From a bacterium (lineage in GTDB: Bacteria; Myxococcota_A; UBA9160; UBA4427): a stretch of DNA of 64,000 nucleotides. The stretch lies in contig JANSYR010000013.1 in assembly GCA_024742285.1 (NCBI GenBank), forward strand, positions 1-64,000, written 5' to 3'. The notes under the pieces were generated by a model, which was not told where the DNA came from, ran no database searches, and saw only the letters and a list, made by a program, of their open reading frames with translations. Position numbers and translations under genes: made by a program. Position 1 is the stretch's first letter. Each line of letters starts with the position of its first letter. Below are positions 18,101-27,670 of the stretch, one piece after another.

Positions 18101-18984
18101 TGGTTGTGCGTCTCGACCTTCATCAGGATCTGCGCCGGCTCGTCGACCTGCGAATAGCGTCCCGTCTCGGGGTCGGGAAAGAAGCGACCGCCGTCGCCCC
18201 CGGCGACGACCGCCGCGTTGTCCGAGTAGGCGGAGAGCACGCCGTCCGGCGACTGGTTCGTCGTGTTCCGGATCATCTCGAAGAGCGACCTGTCGCGGGC
18301 CTCGCCGTCGATCGTCCAGTCGGCGTTGAAGATCTTGTGGCGGCAGTGCTCGGAGTTCGCCTGGGCGAACATCATCAGCTCGACGTCGGTCGGGTTGCGG
18401 TCGAGCTCGCGGAAGCTGTCGACCAGGTAGTCGACCTCGTCGGGGGCGAGGGCGAGACCCAGGTGTTTGTCGGCCTCGCGGATCGCGTCCGCGCCGCGTC
18501 CCAGGACGTCGACCTGGGTGAAGGGCGTGGGCTCGGCGCGCTGGAAGAGCCGCTCCGCTTCGCTGGGGTCGCCGAGCACGCTCTCCGTCATGCGGTCGTG
18601 GACGATCGGCGCCAGGCGGGCGGCGGCGTCCGCGTCGAGTCCGACGAAGCGCCAGGTCGTGCCGCGTTCGACGCGCCGGACGGCGCCGAGCCCGCAGTTG
18701 CGGACGATCTCGGTCGCTTTCGAGGACCAGGGCGAGATCGTGCCCAGTCGCGGCACGACGAGCAGCGAGGGCGCGGCCTCGTTCGCCGGCGCCGGGTCGA
18801 GTCCGTCCCGGAGAAGGGCCTCGAGGACCCGCGTCTCGTCGTCGGTCAGCGCGCGCTCGGCGTCGACGAAGTAGACGCTCTCGGTCTCGAGGGCGCGGAG
18901 TCCCGGCTCGGTCTGTCGCAGCGTCGCGAGCAGCCGGTTTCGCCGGGCGTCGGAGTGGGCCGGACCCCCTCGCAAGGAGAACAT
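15106..18984 (-). CDS. purL: phosphoribosylformylglycinamidine synthase, large single-chain type
   Basis: A 1292-aa FGAM synthase of the E. coli/proteobacterial type, in which the N-terminal, two AIR-synthetase-like and glutaminase domains are fused. Visible landmarks are [36 protein letters not shown]-like [10 protein letters not shown], and the C-terminal glutaminase with Cys1132 in GVCNGCQM, His1257 and Glu1259 in PHPERVF. I place the start at ATG 18984 because [11 protein letters not shown] aligns with the usual N-terminus; an upstream GTG would add 27 poorly conserved residues. It forms an operon with purB. The fused architecture argues against a Gram-positive or actinobacterial host, which have split PurLQS. 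Confidence 0.96.
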   Translation of the reverse strand: MFSLRGGPAHSDARRNRLLATLRQTEPGLRALETESVYFVDAERALTDDETRVLEALLRDGLDPAPANEAAPSLLVVPRLGTISPWSSKATEIVRNCGLGAVRRVERGTTWRFVGLDADAAARLAPIVHDRMTESVLGDPSEAERLFQRAEPTPFTQVDVLGRGADAIREADKHLGLALAPDEVDYLVDSFRELDRNPTDVELMMFAQANSEHCRHKIFNADWTIDGEARDRSLFEMIRNTTNQSPDGVLSAYSDNAAVVAGGDGGRFFPDPETGRYSQVDEPAQILMKVETHNHPTAISPFPGAATGSGGEIRDEGATGRGGKPKAGLTGFSVSNLRIPGAEQPWENDPGKPSRIASALDIMIEGPIGGAAFNNEFGRPNLAGYFRTFCQEVQGAEGPAVRGYHKPIMLAGGMGNVRPMHVEKEKAKDGAAVVVLGGPAMLIGLGGGAASSMATGTSAEDLDFASVQRGNPEIERRCQEVIDRCVARGDDNPILFIHDVGAGGLSNAIPEILDDCDLGGRIDLRAVPNDEPGMSPLEIWCNEAQERYVLTIAPDRIAEFEAICERERCPYAVVGTATAERDLVVEDAHFPDARAPIDVPLSVILDKPPKMHRDVKRAEKPTEIFDADTIDPREALRRVLRLPTVGDKTFLISIGDRTVTGMVARDQNVGPWQVPVADAAVTTGGYSTVTGEAMALGERTPVALLDARASARMAIGETLTNLASAPVPALSQVRLSANWMAPAGYVGEDAKLYDAVETVGLELCPALGIAIPVGKDSMSMRTVWDEDGEERSVTAPLSLIVSGFAPVDDARLALTPELRHEADTTLLLVDLGRGANRLGASALAQVHAAIGDVPPDVDDPATLRGFFEAVQRLLREGRLLAYHDRSDGGLAATLVEMAFAGATGLDIDLDDLPGATNAKLFNEELGAVLQVRNADREAVHTAFAEVGLADALHAVGHLRDDHRIVIREGDAVVLESDRAELRREWSETTWQIQRLRDDPDCADEEQETRCDLDDPGLTVHVPFSLASAPAITGTARPQMAILREQGVNGQIEMAAAFDRAGFDAIDVHMSDLMSGRRSLDSFQGLVACGGFSYGDVLGAGGGWAKSILFHDRLRDDFSAFFADPNRFALGVCNGCQMLSVLKDLIPGAEDWPRFVRNRSEQFEARLALVRVEESPSVLFAGMAGARLPIAVAHGEGRAAFADEAAKVRVTDAGLIAGRYVDGHDRIATRYPVNPNGSPDGITALTTPDGRVTIMMPHPERVFRTVQHSWAPDDWGEDAPWLKLFQNARAFLA

Positions 18985-19271
18985 CGGAGCCTCGATGGGC
19001 CCGGGCCGGTCGCCGTCGCACGGGGCGCGGGGCGGACTCGGTCGGACCTTCGTTTCGGTCCGCACGCCCCGGAACGGGGACCTTCGGGGGGATCCGGTGG
19101 GGAGGGTGGGGGCCCACGAGTGTGGGGAGCCGCCGCCGTCGCGCCACCGGGTCGGAGCAGCGCGGACGATTGGGATGGCGGGATTCTACGGCGCTTCCGG
19201 CTTTCCGGCTACCGCCATCCCTTCGGAATCGCGAGGGAATCGCTCATTCCTGCGTGCTCCGAACGGCCCGA

Positions 19272-20093
19272 TCAGGTCCCGAGCAGGCGCAGCACCAGCG
19301 ACATGTTCGTGTTGGCCTGGCCGAGGACGGCGATCGCCGACTCCTGGATGATCTGGTTCCGCGTGAGCAGGGCGGTCTCCGTCGCATAGTCCGCATCCCG
19401 GATCCGCGACTCGGCGGCGGCCGACGCCTCGATCTGGACGCCGAGCAGGCGGGACCGGCTCTCGAGGCGGTTCTCCGCGATCCCGAAGCGCGCGGCGAGG
19501 GCGCTGGTATTCGCGATCGCGGTGTCGATCGCCGAGATCGCGTTGCCGGCGCCGGTCTGTGTCGCGATGTCGACACCACCGGCGCCGAGGGCGGTCGCGG
19601 TCGCGTCGACACCCGTCACGGTGATCGTGTCACCGGCGGTCGTGCCCACGGCGATCTCGATCTGCTGGCCGCTGTTCACGAGGGGGTTGAAGGTGCCGAA
19701 GCTCGTGCTCGCGGCGATCGCGTCGATGTCGGCGAGGATCGACTGGAACTGGTCGTCGAGCATCGTGCGGGTCTGCCCACCGAGGGTGCCGTTCGAGGAC
19801 TGGATGGCGAGGGCGCGCGCCTCCGAGAGCAGACTCGAGATCTCGGAGAGGCCGCCCTGGGCGGTCTCGGCGATCCCGATGCCGTCGGCGGTGTTCAGCT
19901 GGGCGCGCTGCAGACTCGCGATGTCGGCGCGGAAGCGTTCGGAGATCGCGAGCCCGGCGGCGTCGTCCGCGGCGGAGTTGATGCGCAGGCCGGACGCAAG
20001 GCGTGCGCTGGACCGCGCGACCGCGCTCTCCGCCGTGCGCAGCGAGCGGATGGCGCCGAGGCTGATTCCCATGGAGCCGATGCGGAAGGACAT
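19272..20093 (-). CDS. fliC: flagellin
   Basis: A 273-aa short flagellin with the D0/D1 N-terminal region (RSLRTAESAVARSSARLASGLRINSAADDAAGLAISE) in split form and the C-terminal D0 region ending NQIIQESAIAVLGQANTNMSLVLRLLG. The central variable domain is reduced to about 90 residues rich in Thr and Gly. It is exported through the flagellar type III system and polymerises into the filament. It stands alone here, without fliD, fliS or basal-body genes. The upstream region contains TTTCAG/CTGAAA inverted repeats but no convincing sigma-28 or sigma-54 site. Confidence 0.95.
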   Translation of the reverse strand: MSFRIGSMGISLGAIRSLRTAESAVARSSARLASGLRINSAADDAAGLAISERFRADIASLQRAQLNTADGIGIAETAQGGLSEISSLLSEARALAIQSSNGTLGGQTRTMLDDQFQSILADIDAIAASTSFGTFNPLVNSGQQIEIAVGTTAGDTITVTGVDATATALGAGGVDIATQTGAGNAISAIDTAIANTSALAARFGIAENRLESRSRLLGVQIEASAAAESRIRDADYATETALLTRNQIIQESAIAVLGQANTNMSLVLRLLGT

Positions 20094-20182
20094 GTCGAGA
20101 CCCCGACGAGGCGGTCACGGCCGCCTCGCCACGACGCGTCCCCCTCCGGTTCGCGTGGTGCTGTCATGGATCCGGGTTCGGC

Positions 20183-20229
20183 TTTCAGTCTGAAACGGTG
20201 AAGGGAAATCCCGGATTTCGAGCTGAAAT
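20183..20229. promoter_or_regulatory. inverted repeats upstream of flagellin
   Basis: TTTCAG-t-CTGAAA at 20183-20195 is a perfect palindrome around one base, and ATTTC-gagct-GAAAT lies at 20215-20229. Another CTGAAA is at 20293. They sit 90-135 bp before the flagellin start and may be regulator sites. Confidence 0.35.
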
Positions 20230-20362
20230 GCGGGCTTCCATCTAGAACCACCTACGCAGCGAACGCGCAGGTCGGGCCGAAACTGCGGTCCTCTGAAACG
20301 CAGAACGGCGACCGTGCCGTGCGCGGTCGCCGTCCGATCGGTCGAGGGGATGGCGCGTCCGG

Positions 20363-23116
20363 CTACCCGCCGAGCGCCGCCAGCGTGACCTGCTGGCGCC
20401 GCTTGGCGATCTCCTCGTCGGTTTCCTCGATGACGACCTCGTCGGGCACGATGTCGAAGATGACCTCGCCGGCGGCGACGACGGCGCCGTCGCTGTCGAC
20501 CATTCGGTTCTTCGTGATCGTGCCGGAGAAAGGCGCCAGCACCTTGTTGAACATCTTCATCACCTCGATGATGAAGAGCGGCTGACCCTCTTCGAAGTGG
20601 TCGCCTTCGTCGATCAGCATCGGAAGGTGCGGTGCCTCGCGGGCGTAGAACGAGCCGCCCATCGGCGTCACGATTTCGTTCGCGGAGGCCTTCGGCGGCG
20701 GCGCGAGGGCCCGGCGCAGGGTCTCCTGGTTCTCCTCGTCCATGAACCGCGCGGGGAAGACCGGCTCGAGGGCGTCGTCGATCGTGATGTCGAGGAGCTC
20801 CGACTGGATGCCGAGTCGCGGGATCATCAGCAGCAGCGATGCGCCGACCTGATAACCGCGATGGGCCGCCTGGCAGGCGTCCCACTTCGAAGCATCGCTC
20901 CCGACGAGCGCCTCGATCGGTCCGCCCCGGAGCGCGACGTCGACCTTGCCCCAATCGTCGGAGCCGATCGCCGTGGCGACGCGATCGTAGAACGCGAGGG
21001 CGTCCTGCAGGATCGCGTCGTCGTGCTCCCAGATCATGTCGCTGGCCGGTTTGCCAGGAGCGGTCTCCATGTTCAAGTAGTGGTAGAGGTCGCGCAGGAA
21101 GTGGACTGGATTCGCGGCGAACTCCACGTCGTTCCCGTCCCGCGTCCAGAGCTTCCCGTCGTAGAGGCCGAGGAAGCCGGTCAGCGCGTGGGCATCGCCG
21201 ACGAGCCGGCGGATCGGGCGGAGCAGGAGCGTCTCCTGAGCCATGAGCGTGGTGCGCGCGGAGGCGTCGTCGAGCTTTCCGAGGACGACACTCGCGGCGA
21301 TGTCCATGTCGACGTCCCGGGCGAGCGTCTCGAGCGCGCCGACCGCCGCCAGATACGGCCCCATGAAGCGCGTGTTCGGCTTCATCATGGGCTCGAGGCC
21401 GAGGGTCCAGTTGATCAGGCCGTAGTGGAGCGGGATCGACGTCTGGAGGTTGTCGCCCCGGAGCTCCATGCGGCGGATGATCTCCGCGAGACGCTCCAGG
21501 TTGTCGGCCCGGCTCGTGCCGTCGCAGAGGATCAGCGCGATGTTCGAGTCGTAGGCGCCGGCCAGGTTGTAGTACGGGAAGGAGCCCGTGTCGGGATTCC
21601 GGGTGCCGATCCCCTGGTCGTCGCGGTGTTCGTAGTCGAGGGGCTTCGACCAGCCGCGGATCACGCCGCCGGCGTGCGGCTGGAGCGCGGCGTTCACCGC
21701 GTTGACGCGCACCTCGGCGCCCGAGACCGCGCGCAGGATCCGCTTCGGCTTCGGCATGCGGGGGCCGTGGACGGCGAGCAGCGCCATCGCCTCGATCAGG
21801 CGCTCGACCTCGAAGAACTCCGTCGGGTCGTCCGGGTTCGTGAAGCGCATCTTGTAGGCGAGCTCGGAGCAGCCGTGCTCGACCTGGATCCGCGTGTTCA
21901 TCTCCATGAAGAAGTGGTCGAAGCCCTCGACGATGCACTCGAAGGTCGAGACGCTGTCGAGGCCGACGCCCTGGCCGAAGCGGGCGCCGTCTTCTTCCAT
22001 CGCGCGGAGCGTGTCGCGCTCCTTGGTCAGGTTGGCGGCGTGCTTCGGGTTGTCCGTCTGCTTGGCCGCCGTCTCCAGGAGCTCGTCGGTCAGCGAGAAC
22101 TCGAGCTGCTTCTGCTCGCGCATCTGGATCGAGCAGTCGCGGCCACCCAGGGTGATCGCCCACTCGCCGTTGCCGACGACCTGGATCTCGTTGTGGCGGG
22201 TGGTCTCGAGGTTGAGCTCGATCAGGAAGTTCCGGTTCGAGCCGGGCTCGAGGACCTTCTGTTCGGCGAGGATGTCCATGACCGCCGCGGCGGTCTCGCC
22301 GCCGTTGGTGACGACGCGCTGGCCCTTGCCGCCGCCGCCGCCGATGCACTTGTAGCGGATGCGCTTGCCCGGGTACTGCTCCCAGATCTTCTGGGATTCC
22401 TTCTCGGCCGCCTTCTGGAGCTCCTCGATCGTGACGATCTCGATCGACTTCGCATAGCCCGCCTGCAGGAGCTGCTCGGCGTTCTCGGCGAGGTCGACGT
22501 CGCCGTTCCAGGTGAACGCGAGGCCGAGTTCCTTGGCGAGGGCCTCGAGGCTCTTCTGGTCGCCGCAGCGCTCGATCAGCGCGAGGGCCGAGACGTTGTC
22601 GATCCCCGGAACGACCGCGTTGCCGAGGGAGCGGGCGAGCTTCTTCGCCTCGTCCTTCGCGCCGGCGCGATCGATCGTCGTGGAGGACGGGCCCATGAAC
22701 TGGACCGTCGGCGCTGCCTCGATCGCCTTGATGAAGTCCGAGTCCTCCGCCATGAAGCCGTAGCCGGCGAAGATGTGCGTGTAGCCGTTCGACTCGGCGA
22801 TCTCGATGATCTCGTCGATCCGCTCCAGCTTCTCGGCCTGTCCGACCCCCATGTAGTCGGCGACGCGATGGACGTTGCTCGGGAAGCGCAGGTCGCGAAG
22901 CTCCGGCGCCAGACAGCGCGGGTAGACGACCGAGTCCTTCTCGGAGAGCAGCATGCCGTACTCGCGGATGCCGATCTCGTCGAAGACGTCGAAGGCCTCC
23001 TTGCGGACGGGGCCGCGGCAGACGACGAGGCACTTGACGTCCGAGATGTCGAAGGAGCGGATCCAGTCGGAGTCGCTCTCGTGGGCTTTGATCATGTTGC
23101 CATTGCGGTCGAGCAT
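20363..23116 (-). CDS. biotin carboxylase-biotin carrier fusion, acyl-CoA carboxylase subunit
   Basis: A 917-aa protein. An N-terminal biotin carboxylase/ATP-grasp domain shows YKCIGGGGGKGQRVV, FLIELNLETTRHNEIQVVGNGE and FFMEMNTRIQVEHGCSELAYK. A long middle region follows, then a C-terminal biotinyl domain with the biotinylation site Lys854 in EVMKMFN. The usual motif is EAMKM, so Val before Met is unusual. The start of the biotin carboxylase domain also differs from the common KILIANRGEIA. It follows the carboxyltransferase gene by 61 bp and would supply carboxybiotin to it. Propionyl-CoA from sterol breakdown is a possible substrate, but the sequence does not show it. Confidence 0.85.
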   Translation of the reverse strand: MLDRNGNMIKAHESDSDWIRSFDISDVKCLVVCRGPVRKEAFDVFDEIGIREYGMLLSEKDSVVYPRCLAPELRDLRFPSNVHRVADYMGVGQAEKLERIDEIIEIAESNGYTHIFAGYGFMAEDSDFIKAIEAAPTVQFMGPSSTTIDRAGAKDEAKKLARSLGNAVVPGIDNVSALALIERCGDQKSLEALAKELGLAFTWNGDVDLAENAEQLLQAGYAKSIEIVTIEELQKAAEKESQKIWEQYPGKRIRYKCIGGGGGKGQRVVTNGGETAAAVMDILAEQKVLEPGSNRNFLIELNLETTRHNEIQVVGNGEWAITLGGRDCSIQMREQKQLEFSLTDELLETAAKQTDNPKHAANLTKERDTLRAMEEDGARFGQGVGLDSVSTFECIVEGFDHFFMEMNTRIQVEHGCSELAYKMRFTNPDDPTEFFEVERLIEAMALLAVHGPRMPKPKRILRAVSGAEVRVNAVNAALQPHAGGVIRGWSKPLDYEHRDDQGIGTRNPDTGSFPYYNLAGAYDSNIALILCDGTSRADNLERLAEIIRRMELRGDNLQTSIPLHYGLINWTLGLEPMMKPNTRFMGPYLAAVGALETLARDVDMDIAASVVLGKLDDASARTTLMAQETLLLRPIRRLVGDAHALTGFLGLYDGKLWTRDGNDVEFAANPVHFLRDLYHYLNMETAPGKPASDMIWEHDDAILQDALAFYDRVATAIGSDDWGKVDVALRGGPIEALVGSDASKWDACQAAHRGYQVGASLLLMIPRLGIQSELLDITIDDALEPVFPARFMDEENQETLRRALAPPPKASANEIVTPMGGSFYAREAPHLPMLIDEGDHFEEGQPLFIIEVMKMFNKVLAPFSGTITKNRMVDSDGAVVAAGEVIFDIVPDEVVIEETDEEIAKRRQQVTLAALGG

Positions 23117-23177
23117 GGGTCTATCACTCTCGTGCGGAAGCGGGTGGAGGAGGGGAGTCGGGGCGTCGGGCGCGGGC

Positions 23178-24878
23178 CTATTCGTGCTCGCGCTGCGGGC
23201 CGCCCATCGGCTCCGGGGTGTACTTCCGCATCAGGAAGTCCAGGTTTCGGGAGAGGATGCGTCGGCTCTCGCCCGGCATGACGATCCGGCTGACCGAGCC
23301 GAGGGAGAGGGCCTCCTTCGGGTTCATCAGCAGGTCTTCGTACTCGGTCGTGAGCTTCGCCAGCTTCTCGTCGCGGAGGCGGTTGGCCTCCGCTTCGTCG
23401 GCGCCGTCCGCGAGGGCCTTCTTGTGCTCCGCGGCGATCGCGCGCATCTCGTCCTTGAAGACGAAGTCCTTGCCCGCCGCGCCCATCACGGCGACCCGCG
23501 CCATCGGCATCGCGAAGACGAGGTCCGCGCCGGTGAAGTGCGAGTTGTAGGCCGCGTACGCGCCGCCGAAGGCGTTGCGGATGATCATCGTCATGCGCGG
23601 CGTGCGGACGTCGATGATCGCGTCGAGGAGCTTGCGGCCCGCCTGGACGATGCCGCGGCTCTCCTGGTCGGTGCCGGGGAGGAAGCCCGTCGTGTCCTCG
23701 ACGAAGATCAGCGGGATGTTGTAGAGGTTGCAGAAGCGGATGAAGCGCGTGGCCTTGAGGGCGGCGTCGATGTCGATCTGCCCCGAGGCGACGGCCGAGT
23801 TGTTGGCGACGAAGCCCGTCACCCAGCCGCCGAGGCGACCGAAGGCCGTGACCATGTTGCGGGCGCGCTGGGGCTGGATCTCGAAGAACTCGCCGTGGTC
23901 GCAGATCTGCTGAAGGTAGAGCGTGATGTCCATCGGCGCGTTCATGCCGGCGGGCGAGTCGAAGGTCCGGCGGAAGAGCTTGTCCTCCTCTTCGGTGTAC
24001 CGGTCGACCGGATCGCTCGTCTCGTGGAAGGGCGCGAGGCTCCTGTTGTTGTCCGGCAGGTAGCCGAGGAGGCGGAGCGCGGTCCGGAGGGAGCCGAGCT
24101 CGTCGCCGGTCACGAGGTCGACCACGCCGCTCTGGCCGTGCACGCCGGGGCCGCCGAGCTCGTCGGCGCTCACGTCCTCGCCGAGCACGCTCTTCACGAC
24201 GCCCGGGCCGGTCAGGCCGATGAAGGTCTCCTCGCACTGGATCATGAACGAGCCCTGGCGCGGGAGATAGGCACCGCCGCCCGCGTTGTAGCCGAACATG
24301 AGGCTGATCGAGGGCACGAGGCCGCTGATCTTGCGGAGCGCGGTGAACGCTTCGGAGTAGCCGTCGAGGCCGCCGACGCCGGCGGGGACGAAGGCGCCCG
24401 CGGAGTCGTTCATGCCGATCAGCGGGATGCCCTTCTCACCGGCCATGTAGATGAGTCGGGCGAGCTTCGCGCCGTTGGTCGCGTCCATCGAGCCCGCGCG
24501 GACCGTGAAGTCGTGGCCGTAGACGGCGACGTCCCGGCCGCCGATGTCGAGGATCCCCGTCACGATCGAGGCGCCGTCCAGCTCCGGACCCCAGTTCCGG
24601 TAGAGGATCATCGGCTCCTTCTCGGTCAGGACCTTGATGCGCTCCCAGACCGTCATGCGGTCCTTCGAGTGCTGGACGCGGACGCGGGCCGGGCCGCCTC
24701 CGACGAGCGGGCGCTCGATCAGGTCGTTGCCCAGGGCGAGCGCCTTGTCATACGGCCCTGCCGGGAGGACAGCGTGACCGGCCGCCGTCGTGTCGGCGCC
24801 GTTCGCGAGCGGCTTGTCGCTCGCTTCGTCCGCGGGTTCCGGAAGGGGGTTCGAGAGCGTGTACTGGGGTTCGGCCAT
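23178..24878 (-). CDS. acyl-CoA carboxylase, carboxyltransferase subunit
   Basis: A 566-aa carboxyltransferase with two crotonase-like halves. The N-half has [15 protein letters not shown] and [35 protein letters not shown]; the C-half has [11 protein letters not shown] and [12 protein letters not shown]. It resembles propionyl/methylcrotonyl-type PccB/AccD subunits. The start is ATG 24878 (MAEPQYTLS); the longer frame reaches back across the promoter region and is unlikely. With the following biotin carboxylase/carrier gene it forms a complete two-subunit carboxylase. A palindrome at 25086-25099 overlaps its likely promoter. Confidence 0.87.
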   Translation of the reverse strand: MAEPQYTLSNPLPEPADEASDKPLANGADTTAAGHAVLPAGPYDKALALGNDLIERPLVGGGPARVRVQHSKDRMTVWERIKVLTEKEPMILYRNWGPELDGASIVTGILDIGGRDVAVYGHDFTVRAGSMDATNGAKLARLIYMAGEKGIPLIGMNDSAGAFVPAGVGGLDGYSEAFTALRKISGLVPSISLMFGYNAGGGAYLPRQGSFMIQCEETFIGLTGPGVVKSVLGEDVSADELGGPGVHGQSGVVDLVTGDELGSLRTALRLLGYLPDNNRSLAPFHETSDPVDRYTEEEDKLFRRTFDSPAGMNAPMDITLYLQQICDHGEFFEIQPQRARNMVTAFGRLGGWVTGFVANNSAVASGQIDIDAALKATRFIRFCNLYNIPLIFVEDTTGFLPGTDQESRGIVQAGRKLLDAIIDVRTPRMTMIIRNAFGGAYAAYNSHFTGADLVFAMPMARVAVMGAAGKDFVFKDEMRAIAAEHKKALADGADEAEANRLRDEKLAKLTTEYEDLLMNPKEALSLGSVSRIVMPGESRRILSRNLDFLMRKYTPEPMGGPQREHE

Positions 24879-25059
24879 GGTGTCGTGGTCGGGTTCGCTC
24901 GCGACCGCGGCCGAGGGGCCGCGAATCGCCGTGGCTGCGCTCCCGGGCACGGCGGACCGTCGCTGGGGGGCGCGTGGGTTCGAATCGGATCGTTCGCAGG
25001 AGGTACGGCCCCCGCCGGGGGGATGGCCGCTCTGGACGCCCGCGATGGCGGGCCGGCGC

Positions 25060-25099
25060 AGTGTAACGAGTCGCGGCGCACCATGCGACATGCATGTCG
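25060..25099 (-). promoter_or_regulatory. carboxylase promoter with 14-bp perfect palindrome
   Basis: CGACATGCATGTCG at 25086-25099 is a perfect palindrome. On the minus strand a TACACT -10-like element lies at 25060-25065, so the palindrome covers the expected -35 position. This placement fits a repressor operator for the carboxylase pair, about 185 bp before the first start codon. Confidence 0.4.
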
Positions 25100-25122
25100 G
25101 GTTTGGTCCTGCGGGGAGTCGG

Positions 25123-25533
25123 CTACGCGCCGATCCGCAGGCCGATCCAGAGGGCGAGGATCCCGAGGATTCCGGTCGCGGCGGCGTAGGCGACGGCGCT
25201 TCTGCGGCCGCGGTCGCTGCGAAGCCGGACGCCGTCGGCAACGACGGTGGAGAAGGTCGTCCAGCCCCCGCAGAGCCCGGTCAGGACGAAGAGGTCGAGG
25301 GCGTTCGCGCTTCCGGCGTCGAGGTTCGCGCCGACCCGGCCGGCGGCGGCCGCCGCGACCCAGAAGCCGAAGAGGGCACAGCCGGCGAGATTCGTCGCGA
25401 AGGTCGCGCGCGCGCCTGCATCCCAAGGTCCACCGGCGCTCCGTGCGCTCGCTTCCGATCGGCGAAGCAGGCCGAAGCGAAGAAGCGCGCCGACTGCGCC
25501 ACCCGCAGCCACTGCCAGGAGGTCGAGGATCAA
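25123..25533 (-). CDS. crcB2: fluoride channel subunit CrcB/Fluc (second)
   Basis: A 136-aa, four-helix membrane protein of the Fluc/CrcB family. It shows [13 protein letters not shown], the pore-lining [13 protein letters not shown], and [11 protein letters not shown], whose TTFST ends the central sodium-site break. The start is a TTG codon at 25533 that overlaps the TGA of the upstream paralog (TTGA), and no other start keeps the first helix. Two adjacent Fluc genes usually make a heterodimeric dual-topology pair that exports fluoride passively. No fluoride riboswitch consensus is visible upstream. Confidence 0.85.
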   Translation of the reverse strand: MILDLLAVAAGGAVGALLRFGLLRRSEASARSAGGPWDAGARATFATNLAGCALFGFWVAAAAAGRVGANLDAGSANALDLFVLTGLCGGWTTFSTVVADGVRLRSDRGRRSAVAYAAATGILGILALWIGLRIGA

Positions 25534-25952
25534 GCGCGCGCCTCCGGCGCGGGCGCGGGACCGCGCGCGGCGTGGAAGAGCAGGACCGCTGCGAAACAGG
25601 ACGCGAAGAAGAACACGGCCGTCGGGAGCGGGCCGGCCTCCAGGTGGAGGACCCGCAGATGGGCGGCGAAGCCGGAGAAGGTCGTGAAGGCGCCCAGGAA
25701 GCCGATCGCGAGGAAAGGGCGCAGCCAAGGGGCGCCGCCGCGCCGCTCGAGCCGGCCGAGGAGGCCGCCGAGCCCGCCGGCGCCGAGCGCGTTCACGGCG
25801 CCGAGCGAGAGCGAGCCGGCGAGGAGCGGAGACGCGACGCTCGCCGCGAGCGCGATCTCGACCCCGAGCCGCGTGAGCGCGCCAAGGGCGCCGCCCAGCG
25901 CCACGACCAGGCAGAGCTTCCAGAGAGCGATCGGCGGCGGGCGCTCGGGCAT
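25530..25952 (-). CDS. crcB1: fluoride channel subunit CrcB/Fluc (first)
   Basis: A 140-aa Fluc family protein with VALGGALGALTRLGVEI, the pore helix SLGAVNALGAGGLGGLLG and GFLGAFTTFSGF. The usual Thr-Asn of the pore helix is Val-Asn here. The start at 25952 (MPERPPP) is preferred; an ATG 12 bp upstream is also possible. It is coupled to the next crcB gene through the stop/start overlap, which supports assembly of an unlike pair. Its promoter must lie in the short spacer that also holds a 12-nt tandem repeat. Confidence 0.83.
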   Translation of the reverse strand: MPERPPPIALWKLCLVVALGGALGALTRLGVEIALAASVASPLLAGSLSLGAVNALGAGGLGGLLGRLERRGGAPWLRPFLAIGFLGAFTTFSGFAAHLRVLHLEAGPLPTAVFFFASCFAAVLLFHAARGPAPAPEARA

Positions 25953-26012
25953 CGCGGCGAGCATATGGATTCGTGTCGGTGGGCGCCCGCGAGGCCGCTG
26001 GATCGACCTTCT

Positions 26013-26038
26013 ATACCTACGCCTACACCTACGCCTAC
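26013..26038. repeat. 12-nt tandem repeat at MFS gene end
   Basis: Two copies of a CCTACGCCTACA-like unit overlap the stop codon of the MFS transporter gene and lie upstream of crcB1. Simple-sequence expansion is the likely origin. Confidence 0.6.
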
Positions 26039-27279
26039 GTGGAAATGCGTCGCGCGTTCGGCGAGGCCCCCGTACCTCTCGTGCGCAGGAGCGGGAGCCA
26101 GGCGGCCAGCGCGCCCGTGACCAGCAGACCACCCAGGCCGAGCAGGACCACGTGTTGTCCGTATCGGTCGATGGCTTCGCCGGCGGCGGGACCGACGCCG
26201 ATGAAGGCGGCGCGGAAGAGCAGACTGCGCATCGAGACCAGGCTGGCGCGGTCGCCGGACGGAATGGCCGCCTGCTCTGCGTGGGCGATGAGCGGCGCCG
26301 AGAGGCCGCGGCTCAGATTGAATGCGAAGTAGAAGACGAACCCCCACCACGCCGTCGTCAGGCCCATTCCGAAATAGCCCACGGCGAGGAGTCCGCAGCA
26401 GAGGAGCATCACGCCCTCCATGCCGAGGGCCCGCCCGGTGCGATCGCTGACGGCCGAGCCGATGGCGACCACGTAGTTCGCCGCGGCCCAGATCGGGCCG
26501 AGCCACGAGAGGGCCACGCCCGCGTCCTGCGCGTAGAGCTGGACGAGCCAGACCGGGACGAAGGTCGCGACCCCGACGGTGACCGCGACGGCGAAGATCG
26601 CGCGGAGTCGTTCGTGGCGCGCGACGTAACGGATCAGCTCGATCACGTGCGCGACGGGCCGCTCCGGGCGATGGCGCGTGTAGCGGGGCTCGACGAGCGC
26701 GAAGGAGACGCCGAGGTTGAGGATCCACACGACGACCATCAGCTGAAAGGGCAGGCGTTCGGAGTACACGAAGAGCACGCCCGCGGCGAGCGCCGCGCTG
26801 CCTTCGCCCATCTGTCCCCAGAAGCGGGAGCGGCCGAACCAGCGAGCGAAGGTTTCGGCTTGACCCTGCTCGTCGAGGGATTCGTAGAGCATCGCCGAGC
26901 TCGTCCCCGAGACGAGGGACAGACTCACGCCCAGCAGCAGCTCTCCGACGATCACGGAAGCGAACCCCGTCGCCGCGCTGTAGACCGCCCAGCCGCCGAT
27001 CGCGGTCGCCGACGCCAGGATCATCGTCGGGCGGTACCCGATCCGATCCGCGAGATAGCCGGACGGGAACTCGAGCACGACGAGCGACGCACCGAACGCC
27101 GCCTGCACGATCATGATCTCGCGTACCGACAGACCGAGCAGATCCCGCTGGAAGACCGTGATGATCGCCATCGGGAACAGCGACATCATCAACGCCTGGT
27201 GGACGCAGAGCAGGGCGGGATTGCGCGCGAGGCGACGGGCTTCGTCGTCGGAGCGAGGGGTGTCGGGAGCGGTCGGCAT
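26035..27279 (-). CDS. MFS transporter, 12-helix
   Basis: A 414-aa major facilitator superfamily protein with about twelve hydrophobic helices. The loop 2-3 motif appears as GYLADRIGYRPTMI and is repeated in weaker form as SDRTGRALGMEG in the second half. No residue shows the substrate; drug or metabolite efflux is most common for this group. The start at 27279 (MPTAPDT) is chosen because the upstream frame lacks hydrophobic or conserved content. It is followed by the crcB pair on the same strand, but the short repeat-bearing spacer gives no sign of functional coupling. Confidence 0.82.
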   Translation of the reverse strand: MPTAPDTPRSDDEARRLARNPALLCVHQALMMSLFPMAIITVFQRDLLGLSVREIMIVQAAFGASLVVLEFPSGYLADRIGYRPTMILASATAIGGWAVYSAATGFASVIVGELLLGVSLSLVSGTSSAMLYESLDEQGQAETFARWFGRSRFWGQMGEGSAALAAGVLFVYSERLPFQLMVVVWILNLGVSFALVEPRYTRHRPERPVAHVIELIRYVARHERLRAIFAVAVTVGVATFVPVWLVQLYAQDAGVALSWLGPIWAAANYVVAIGSAVSDRTGRALGMEGVMLLCCGLLAVGYFGMGLTTAWWGFVFYFAFNLSRGLSAPLIAHAEQAAIPSGDRASLVSMRSLLFRAAFIGVGPAAGEAIDRYGQHVVLLGLGGLLVTGALAAWLPLLRTRGTGASPNARRIST

Positions 27280-27670
27280 GGGGACCCCGCAGGGCGCGCG
27301 GGTGTGGTGGCGCAGATCGGCGCGCCGGATTGTCCTGGCTCGGGCCGCTTCCGGCAATCGTCGATCTGCCGGGACGCGCGGGACCCAACCCAACGTCGCC
27401 ACGAAGCTTTTTGGTCGCGTCGAGGGTCGAATGCCCCACTTGCCCGGCGCGGGTGGGCTTGCCGAGGGCCGGGGGAGGTGTGCTACGAGGAAAGTCCTTC
27501 CGGGGGGTGGGACGGGTTCTGCGTCTCAAGAAAATTCGCGCTGAACCCGATCCCGGGCTCTGAACGGTCGCCGGGCGGCTCGGAGCACGAGAACAAGCCG
27601 GAGAGGAAGTTCCCCCCGACTCCTCCCGGACAGCCCGTCGAACGTCGCAGCAGGAGCCAGGACAAGCGGA
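27280..27670. other. 391-bp upstream region of topA
   Basis: No credible gene is seen. It contains divergent promoter space for the MFS gene and topA. GAGGAAAGTCC near 27490 resembles the conserved 5' element of RNase P RNA, but none of the rest of that RNA is present. A short T-rich stretch lies near 27410. Confidence 0.5.

Noticed and set aside
15781-19389. Long plus-strand open frame opposite purL
   Set aside because: Arginine-, aspartate- and valine-rich shadow of a GC-rich gene with no family motif; purL on the other strand is certain.
25953-26034. Possible fluoride riboswitch before the crcB pair
   Set aside because: No match to the conserved GGCGATGG start and pairing pattern; the spacer is short and partly tandem repeat.
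25973-26332. Plus-strand frame with YTYAYTYAY repeat
   Set aside because: Product of the 12-nt repeat and the antisense of the MFS gene.
27482-27500. GAGGAAAGTCC resembling the 5' conserved element of RNase P RNA
   Set aside because: Only this short element is present; the downstream conserved regions and the usual 350-nt length before the next gene are missing.
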